A DNA stretch of 64,000 nt from Ophioderma brevispina (Eukaryota; Echinodermata; Ophiuroidea; Amphilepidida; Ophiodermatidae): NCBI GenBank assembly GCA_023653785.1, contig JAMKCH010005416.1:1-64000 (forward strand), in the 5' to 3' direction. A program made the translations under genes and the position numbers. Shown here piece after piece: positions 56,300 to 64,000 of this stretch (positions within the stretch are counted from its first letter, which is position 1; the number at the start of each line of letters is the position of its first letter). Below the pieces are notes generated by a model, which was given only the letters and a program-made list of their open reading frames with translations, was not told where the DNA came from and did no database searches.

Positions 56300-57285
56300 G
56301 CATAATTCAAGAAAATGCAAGGCTTGTATACAAGTTACCTGGAGTTCCGTAAGGTGTAACTTGGTGGAAGGAAGCGGTTTGAAGATTAGATATTGGGCAT
56401 ATTTCGGGCAAATTACATATGCAAATGAGCTAATTAATATGCAAAAATCGGCGTAATCGCTATATTTTTGAAACGGTACATTGGATATGCAAAATTCCTT
56501 CACTGCATGAGAGACTATCATGGTGCGCATCTTCTTTGACATTTGATAGTGTGTGATATATGCGGCTCAGGTATGCAAATGAGCTAATTAAATATGCATA
56601 ATTGCTGTATCGCTAAAACGGTACATGATATACAAAATTCCTTCGCTATGTGAAAGACTACTCTGCCATACATCTTTTGTGTCAATCGTAATTGGGTCAA
56701 AGTGCTTGTGGGTCAATTAAAGGGGCATTTTTGATGCAATTGATCTAATTAAGTATGCGTAATTACTGTATCACTGAAACAGTACATCAGATATACAGAA
56801 TTCCTTCACTACATGAAAGACTATTCTGCCATACATCTTTTGTGTGAATCGCAATTGCGTTATTAAAGGGGCATTTTTGATGCAATTGATCTAATCAAAT
56901 ATGCATAATTGCTGAAACGGTACATTGCATATGCAAAATTCCTGTGCTACATGGAAGAATAATATGCCATACATCTTTGTGTGAATCATAATTGAGTCAA
57001 AGTGCATGTGGGCCAATAAGCGAGTTCGATAATTCAGGCACTACTGTGCTACAATAAGCAACAACAATGTTCATATCCCGATGGACTTCCGTGTCCCATC
57101 CCAGAATCCTTGAATTTTATTGTGCTGAGAGGGTTTCACGGAGGTCAATCGGGATAGGAACAACAATAGTTCTGAATTATCGAAATCAAGTATTAAAGGG
57201 GATTCTTGATGCAGTTGGTCTAATTAAATATGCATAATTGCTGATCGTTTGAAACGGTACATGGATATGAAGGGGAGGGGTGGGT
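56300..57285 (+). repeat. Dispersed repeat family R, copy D, with ~150-bp tandem units
   Basis: After GGAGTTCCGTAAGG and AACTTGGTGGAAGGAAGCGG comes GGGCATATTTCGGGCAAATT. A unit follows with AAACGGTACATTGGATATGC, AAAATTCCTTCACTGCATGA, GCCATACATCTTTTGTGT and ATTAAAGGGGCATTTTTGAT, repeated at least four times with drift. An inverted GACTTCCGT / ATCGGGAT-type structure near 57070-57160 interrupts it. Shares its core with 34255-34600. Confidence 0.65.
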
Positions 57286-57560
57286 GTCGAGTCGGTCCGG
57301 GGTGGGGTGGGGGGGAGGGGTGTAGTGGTAGGGAGTTAAGGGGGGGGGGATAGGGGGAGGGGTTGAAGGGTGCTAGGGGAGGGGGCGGGGGGTTGTCTGG
57401 GGGTGGGGGGGGGGGGGGGGCGTCTCGGGGAGGGGTAGGATGGATAGTGTTTGGGGGGGTGGGTGTCGGGGAGGGCGACAGGCAGGGTTTGTCGTGGAGG
57501 GGACGGGCGGTTGTGGGGGCGAGTGGAAGGGTGGGGTGTCGGGGGAGGGATGGGTGGGGT
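57286..57560 (+). repeat. G-rich low-complexity tract
   Basis: Nearly all G with interspersed T and A on the plus strand, including a run of about 16 G at 57405-57420. It resembles the G-rich minisatellite at 34628 and, like it, follows a family R core. Proline-rich frames on the minus strand (for example 57224-57604) are its shadow. Likely quadruplex-forming. Confidence 0.85.
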
Positions 57561-58680
57561 TCATATTGTGGATTGATACCGTGTGTCCAAAAAAAACGCA
57601 ACACTTAGTGGCAGTTTGGAACAAAAAAAAAAAGCATGTGACTACTTATTCTTTGTTGTAAGGAGTTGGACTTAGCTAATGTCCCTGTAGTTCATAAAGG
57701 TAAGAACCTAATATTTTAAGATATGACCCCAGTAATCAAGTAACCTGCAGTACCCATTTAACCAAATTGCGGCGCTAATAAACTACCAAATACGGCAATG
57801 AACGTTTTGCGGCCCAGAACCACCAATATTAATCTAAATAAGTCCAACCATCATTTCTTTTCTTTTTAAAGACCAGGCTATGCACACTCATACTTAAAAT
57901 ATGATGTTGCCATGGTAAGAACAAGATTACTAAACAGCATTTAACACAATTAAAGATTGGAATTAGGAATGTATGATCAACCAAACTATCGTAGTGTCAA
58001 AGTAGGACAGCATTGGATAGAGTAATTTTTCATCAGGTTGTGATGGCATGCACACCAAAAGAGTTATTTAAACCCGAAATTAAGGACCGAATTGAATATA
58101 CTGATATTGCTTATTGAGTTTTGTGTGTTGAAAAACCTATGTTACTTTCATAAAGTCGAGAATGTAAAACATTATTTCCAGTTAACAAGCTAGTTGCAGC
58201 CAAACCGGCATTTACCATTGATGTAAGTGGAATTTGTCTATGAATTAGTCATAGTTTTATTATAGTCTTGAAAAGTATTTATCACCAATTAAATTAATGT
58301 TTTATCATTGTCAGTTAAGTAATAATTATTTGGTAAGTGCAGTTATTTGACCCAGAAGAAGTCGTTCTGCAAGAAATTGACGCAACTAAATGTTGATTGC
58401 ACTCAATATGTATTGGGCCATTTCTGTTCTTCACTTGCCAGTGTTGGGTTACCAGCTCCCCATTCTGTAAAATGGGTCCTGCAGGTTACTTGATTTTTGG
58501 GGCAATCTTTAAAAAAAAGATTGACTCTATCACTATGATTTTTTCAGGGAGTTTTGTTAGCTAATAGTGCTATATTACATTACTATAAAGACAAGTAATC
58601 ATGTGTTTTTGTTCAAAAACTTATTGCGGCTGACATCATGTGTTGCGGTTTTTTTGGGACACACTGGACATTAGGTGGAG
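57561..58680. other. No gene seen
   Basis: Short inverted GTGTCCAAAAAAAACGCAAC (57582) and GTTGCGGTTTTTTTGGGACA (58643) motifs face each other, so 57582-58665 could be an element with ~25 bp terminal repeats such as a Tc1/mariner derivative. No transposase was recognised inside. Confidence 0.5.
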
Positions 58681-59540
58681 GCATTGGGCAATTCGTGACC
58701 GTGGAGAGCAGAGCAATCATTTCTCAGTCGATTTGTCTTGAAGGTTAATGAACAATTAGCGGGGGTGCCCCTCGCGAAAGTGTGGGCGGAATCCAGGAAG
58801 GGGGGGGAATTCATAATAAAGGGGTCAAAAACGAAAAATGCTTGGACTTGACTTGTAAGAAGGTACCAAAGTGTTTCTTGTTACCAGGATTAAAAAAAAG
58901 GTATAGTTATGTAAACACCTCATGGTTAGGCGATATAAACAAAAAACGTCCAAAATAGCAAAGGTCATCACCGAAGGTTAAATCTTAAATATGCTCCGAT
59001 TTCTTCAAAAATGGGCTAAAATTGTTAATCTTCCTCAAGGATACAAAAAACATTTGAACCGTCTCTAACATATTTCGGAGATCAATAGAGGTCAAGGGGT
59101 TGACCTTGTTTGTCATTATCTCGATAAACAACTACAAATGAGAGGTCAACTACTTTGTTGCAATCCTGTGGAAAAGGTTTAACAATTTGAGACCATTTTT
59201 AAAGAAAGAAATCGGGGCAATATTACGGATTAACCTTTGTGATGACCTTTGAAATGTGGCGAATTTTGTATTATAACTCTGTAAAAAACTATACCTTGTA
59301 GGTAGTACAAACTATACCTTTTTTAATCCTTGGAACAAGAGGAACATTTTGGTTACCTTTTTTACAACAATTCCAAGGCATTTCATTTGTGACCCTGTAT
59401 TATGAATTTTCCCCACTCCTGGATCCCGCCCACACTTTCTCGAGGGGCACCCCCGATAACTTTGTTCATTAACCTTATAGAAGGACAAAATCCACTGAGA
59501 AATGATGCTTGCTCTCACGGTCACGGAATTGCACAAAAGG
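58681..59540. mobile_element. ~860 bp full-length foldback element
   Basis: The left half is the reverse complement of the right half over almost its whole length. CAATTCGTGACCGTGGAGAG pairs with CTCTCACGGTCACGGAATTG, GGGGGTGCCCCTCG with CGAGGGGCACCCCC, and GGTCATCACCGAAGGTTAA with TTAACCTTTGTGATGACC. The centre lies near 59100 at GGTCAAGGGGTTGACC. Arms are ~430 bp with moderate divergence. No open frame shows transposase motifs. Confidence 0.88.
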
Positions 59541-61415
59541 ACCCCAAAATACATTGTAGTTGCATTTATCGCCAGTTTTGTGAGTGATCGCGACATTCGC
59601 CGGGACATATTTTACGCATCGCGTGAATACGAGTCGCCTTGTGGCATTCAAAATGACTAAAATCAGCAGGACACTCTTTCAAAATGGAAGCTTTGAGTCA
59701 CATGATCAACAGGTCACTGATGACGTCGATTGAGAGTCCCTGACTTGCACTTGACCTGTGGAATTATGTACATTGTGTGTTTAATTGCTGGTCAATTAAC
59801 TAAGATGTATGGGTTGTGTATTAACAAAATAGGCACTTTGAAATAACTCGGCCAAAAAGAAGAAATGTGTGTGGGTTATCTTTGGACCCAAGACATTTTT
59901 GATATTGACGAAAGGAACGGGTGAATTTAAACCTTAAAATTTATTGAAATCTGGGCATTTCGCCCTCGTTTTGAAAATGAGCGAAAAAAAGGTTTGGTAC
60001 CATTATATAATACGTTTTGTAGAGTTCCATGACTCCACTTTGTAGGGGGTGTTACGACGTTTAGTGGACGCCAAGGTAAGAAAATACCCTTTAAACACAC
60101 AAACAATGATGAGCCTTGTGCACAAGGGGATATTGAATAATATAATAACACGATTTAATATGATTTAATCAGATTGATTCTGTGATAGGTTTAGATTGAA
60201 TGTCCTCAACACTTACACATTCAATATTACGCACTCCGTGTTTAAGATTTTAAAGTCAAGTCTGTCTTAAAAGTTCACCGAGATGTGACAACTTATGTAC
60301 AGAATTAAAGAAGCGGTGCAATTCAACGATGATGTTCTCACAGCAGACTCCAAAAAGGACAGCATGCAAATCATAAAACATCCACGGGAAATATTTAATC
60401 CCTGGAATCCTTTCAGGCTGAAGGAACACTGTCCAGCAGTCAAGACGACAGGGTGTCCCCTCGATGGCATAATAAAATAATCCAAGTGTTACCACACTAA
60501 CATTCTAAATATTCACTTTAGGACCATAAACTGGAATCTTTTTATTCCATTTCAAAAAACTGAAGCTCTCTTGGCTTCAAAGATGACAGCAAACAAAATA
60601 TCTTCATTTTAAGACCCTGTTATATATAGATATACCACACTGGAGATCCACAACAAACTACTGGCCAAGTTTTTAACTTGCCAACTCCTTATATAGTATT
60701 TCACAACTAGTATTTCCCAATACCTAAAATAGATATTACAACATCATCATGCATAAACATAGCCTAACACTGTCCAATTTGATCTCACACAAATGGCATC
60801 TGCATTGCATCATCTTACATTAATGACATGTTTTGCAATCTGTTTTGCAACATAGAGCAGATGGAAAAACCTAGACTAAATATATAGTACTAACTTAATC
60901 TCCGACTTGTAAACAACACATGGGGTTGATTTCACAAAGATTTCAACCCTTCATAACCCATCGGGAAGCAACGCATCGTAAGTTACTGTTAGAAATCCCT
61001 ATTACTTTATAGTAAGTTAAATAGTAAGATGTTAAATGGGAAAAGAATTTGAGTCTATGAAGCAATTTCAACTGCTTTTCAGGAGGCTCAAGCCTTTACA
61101 ATTTTGAAAGCTGCACATTAGCGTGCACTGCCTATTTCAAAATAGCCGCCATGAGAACACCACCTTCAAGGTGATAAATGGGAAAATCACAATTTGGGTG
61201 CAACGAACCGAAAATCTGGTGTTGTCAGTGCATGAACTATTATTAATATTTGGTACGTCACATCAATGTTTTAGTGAAGGTTACATTTAGATATGGGCTG
61301 AGATTAGGACTCAAGACTACTGCTAAAATTTTTTCATTTTTTTGAAGATGAAAATTAAACCACATAAGAAACTATATTTTTTTCATGCCATTGTGTCCCT
61401 TTTAGGCTGCACCTA
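59541..61415. other. No gene seen
   Basis: AT-rich intergenic sequence with no exon or clear repeat boundary. Confidence 0.4.
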
Positions 61416-62642
61416 ACATATGTTAGTAGGGTTATGAGAATCTTGTTCTTAAAGTTTGGGGAAGAAGGTTTGAAGATGATTTTCTATAGTTTGAAGGGTG
61501 CGGAATCAACATTTTTGGGTTCAACCTCTGGGTAAATGTGGGGAACGTTGTAGAATAAGGGAGTAAAATTAGTACAGGGGTAAATTTGAAATCAAATCAA
61601 ATTGTGTTTAAATGTACACCAATGTATTTGTCTCATTATATGGGTTAAAATGGAATAGTTTCTAGGTTCCGCAATCCGACCTTTAGCCTTGATAAGATTC
61701 AAGGTCATCCTGGGGTAAACCTTACCCAGTGCTCCGATTTTGTTGAAACTGGTGTAAAATTGTTTGTCTTGCCTTAATTTACAAGTTTGGCATTTGGTTT
61801 CGTAATTAGTGGACAAAATGTAACAAGGGTCTACATGGTCTATGGGGTCACCAAAACTTGACCTCAAAATTGTATACAGAGCTGTCACCCAAAGAATTAA
61901 AATGGATTTTCTGCTTCAGTATGACCATAGCAATAATTTGACAACAGTTTCAACAAAATATGAGCATTGGGTATTTTTTGCTCCTGGATGACCTTGAACC
62001 TTATCAAGGCTGTAGCCATGTAAAATAAGGTCGGAACCTGGGTAAGGTTTACCGCAGGATGACCTTGAACCTTATCAAGGCTGTAGCCATGTAACATAAG
62101 GTCGGAGCCTGGGTAAGGCTTACCCCAGAATGACCTTGAACCTTATCAAGGCTGTAGCCATGTAACATAAGGTCGGAGCCTGGGTAAGGCTTACCCCAGA
62201 ATGACCTTGAACCTTATCAAGGCTGTAGCCATGTAACATAAGGTCGGAGCCTGGGTAAGGCTTACCCCAGAATGACCTTGAACCTTATCAAGGCTGTAGC
62301 CATGTAACATAAGGTCGGAGCCTGGGTAAGGCTTACCCCAGAATGACCTTGAACCTTATCAGGGCTGTACCTGTTTAATTAACGGTCAGAACCTAAACAA
62401 ACTATACCATTTTTAATCCTTATAATGGGACAAATGCATTGGTGTACATATAAACACAGTTTTACTTGATTTAAAATTGACCGCTATACAATTTTCCCCC
62501 TTATTTAACAAAGTTTCACACATTTCCCAGATGTTGGACCCAAAAATTCTGATTCACCACCTTTCATACTATCGAAAAAACATCTTCAAAGCTGCTTCCC
62601 CAAATTTCGAGAATATGATTCTCATAACCCTCCTATGTTTGT
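61416..62642. mobile_element. ~1.2 kb foldback element with tandem expansion in right arm
   Basis: GGGTTATGAGAATCTTGTTC, AGTTTGGGGAAGAAGGTTTG and TGTACACCAATGTATTTGTC on the left are the reverse complements of sequences around 62617, 62590 and 62435 on the right. TCCGACCTTTAGCCTTGATA near 61676 pairs with the first unit of a 71 bp array in the right arm. ACAAACTATACC.TTTTTAAT is shared with the foldback at 58681, so the two are related. Confidence 0.85.
61982..62370 (+). repeat. 71 bp tandem repeat, about five units
   Basis: The unit GAATGACCTTGAACCTTATC, AAGGCTGTAGCCATGTAACA, TAAGGTCGGAGCCTGGGTAA, GGCTTACCCCA is 71 bases. Units two to five are almost identical, while the first and last are more diverged. 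The left arm of the enclosing foldback has only one complementary unit. Confidence 0.92.
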
Positions 62643-63639
62643 TAAAAGTGTTCGGTTATGTTATGCTTTCTCCCTTGATGTCATCGGGAGCACTGAAGGA
62701 TTCCAGTCAATCTTCAACTCATCACTGGAGATAGTTCTTTTAAAGAGTTTATTACATATATGATTAGCTGTTAATCCAATTATATCATTACATCATATTT
62801 CATCATATAGGCCTCGTTCTAAAGTTTCAAATCGGTATTAATTTTTACTCTGGTTTGCCACCTACTCCGGTAACCATGCTTGGCCTGTGAATGACGTTTT
62901 GTTAAAACAAACTCAAAAATTAACGTACATTAATAAACCTTTTGGAAGACGCGTCGGCTGGGTACCAGGAGGATCCAGGAATCAGGGGCGAGAAAGATGC
63001 CACACTCTAGAAGGTAATTCTGCCAAATTTTGCAAAATAAGCCAATTTTGAGCTTTTGAACCAGTACGCCTTTCAGCCCCATCGGTATTTTGACGTTTTT
63101 CAAATCCTGGATCCGCCCCTGGCTGGTACATCCCAGAGGAAACATGTTCTCAGATTTTTTATTTGGTTGCCATGGCGACCAGTAGCCGATCAATACCACA
63201 TGAATAACTGAAAAATGGAGGGGAAATTGAAAAAATTGGAAGACATGGCGTTTTTAGAGCGTAGTGTTCTTAATATCTGTGCCAATTTTTTGAATTTTTT
63301 TTAAATGGCTATTTCGCAGTTTTGGTACTAATGAGATATAGGCCATTGAAAGATGCTCGTTGAAGGCCTTTACATGAATGTGTAAGTTTTGTCATATTTT
63401 TATGTGGGGTTGAAAGGATGCCATTTAAAGGGTATTTTTATCTACATCCGAAATTTGGGGAACAACCTTTTCTCGAGGGATATCAAGGAACCAAAACAAC
63501 AAGGCGGTTCTCGAACAAAAACAAAGTGTCGCCCTGGTTGAGTGAGCCCTTGCTTTATGAAGTTTAGCATTGATGATTACAAAGAGAACAAATGCACTGG
63601 AGGAAGTGATATGTTTTGTAGGTGGAAGAGCATTTCAAA
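62643..63639. other. No gene seen
   Basis: No exon or repeat boundary is recognised. Confidence 0.4.
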
Positions 63640-64000
63640 AAGATAAAGCAAAAGATGCAAATTAGCTCCAGCAACCCATTACACATGATATTGTGGCACC
63701 TCACTCTATCATCCTAACAAGTTTTAAGTAAATCGTTGGTCATAGCGTTTAGCCAGCAGAGCAATTTAAAAAAGGTTACCAAATGTCTGAAAAATATGAA
63801 AATAAGCTAATTAAAATTAATGAATATGCAAATAATGCAGCCAAAAGCTCAACTGTGATTGTGGCACCTCACTCTATCCATCCTACCAAGTTTGAAGTAA
63901 ATCGGGCATAGCATTGAGCCAGCAGAGCATTTTAAAAAAGGTTAACTGAAATGTCTGAAAAATATGAAAATAAGCTAATTAAAATTCATAAATATGCAAA
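63640..64000 (+). repeat. ~180 bp tandem repeat, two units, running off the window
   Basis: GTGGCACCTCACTCTATC, CCAGCAGAGCA.TTTAAAAAA, GGTTA and ATGTCTGAAAAATATGAAAA then TAAGCTAATTAAAATT.AT recur at about 63693 and 63858. The second unit reaches the window end, so the array continues beyond it. Confidence 0.85.

Noticed and set aside
57224..57604. Proline-rich 126-codon minus-strand frame
   Set aside because: It is the translation of a C-rich strand of a low-complexity G tract. No domain or splice support.
61982..62370. CRISPR-like array of regularly spaced repeats
   Set aside because: The 71 bp units are contiguous without unique spacers, inside a foldback transposon in eukaryotic DNA.

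Overview
This is animal nuclear DNA: AT-rich, with 1 to 7 kb GT-AG introns and dense transposon debris. No bacterial-type operons, CRISPR arrays or dense coding are present. The host is most likely a marine invertebrate, perhaps a deuterostome such as an echinoderm, hemichordate or lancelet. That is inferred from the repeat mix (RTE, CR1/L2-type and restriction-endonuclease LINEs, tRNA-derived SINEs, many foldback MITEs) and is only moderately secure.

One real host gene is visible: the 3' half of a cyclic-nucleotide-gated channel of the CNGB (beta) class, on the plus strand from 23800 to 43219 in nine exons. Exons 1-2 encode the post-S6 C-linker. Exons 2-5 encode the cyclic-nucleotide-binding domain, with the phosphate-binding signature [13 protein letters not shown]. 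Exons 6-9 encode a tail of about 515 residues that is highly charged. Exon 8 of this tail holds a roughly 18-residue repeat centred on RQFTFDE. Exon phases agree throughout, and the assembled reading frame is 718 residues if one missing base is allowed in exon 1 and one in exon 9. Both missing bases can be placed in short A-runs. The transmembrane and pore exons were not found in the upstream 23.8 kb.

Region by region. 1-4.7 kb: inverted-repeat MITEs and two minisatellites. 4.7-5.5 kb: a hAT-like element with a nested RTE tail. 6.4-10.9 kb: four diverged copies of one interspersed repeat, plus an isolated GC-rich, coding-like block near 8-8.6 kb. 11 kb: a hAT MITE with intact target duplication. 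12.5-14 kb: a tRNA-derived SINE and a 5'-truncated RTE-type LINE. 15-16.7 kb: a palindromic MITE and a CR1/L2-type LINE fragment. 17.3-22.2 kb: a pair of inverted related arms with an 1.1 kb TTAA-flanked insertion. 23.8-43.2 kb: the channel gene, with repeats in its introns. One MITE starts 9 bp after a splice donor, and another repeat ends about 37 bp before an acceptor. 44-50 kb: more palindromic MITEs, a Tc1/mariner remnant and tandem arrays. 53.3-56.3 kb: a non-LTR retroelement with a restriction-like endonuclease whose reverse-transcriptase core is deleted, bracketed by 140 bp direct repeats. 57.3 kb: a G-rich tract. 58.7-62.6 kb: two large foldback elements. 63.6 kb to the end: a tandem repeat.

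The most notable items are the channel's unusual repeat tail, the 221 bp palindromic MITE family with 9 bp target duplications at all four sites, and the two giant foldbacks, one of which has a 71 bp tandem expansion in one arm only.
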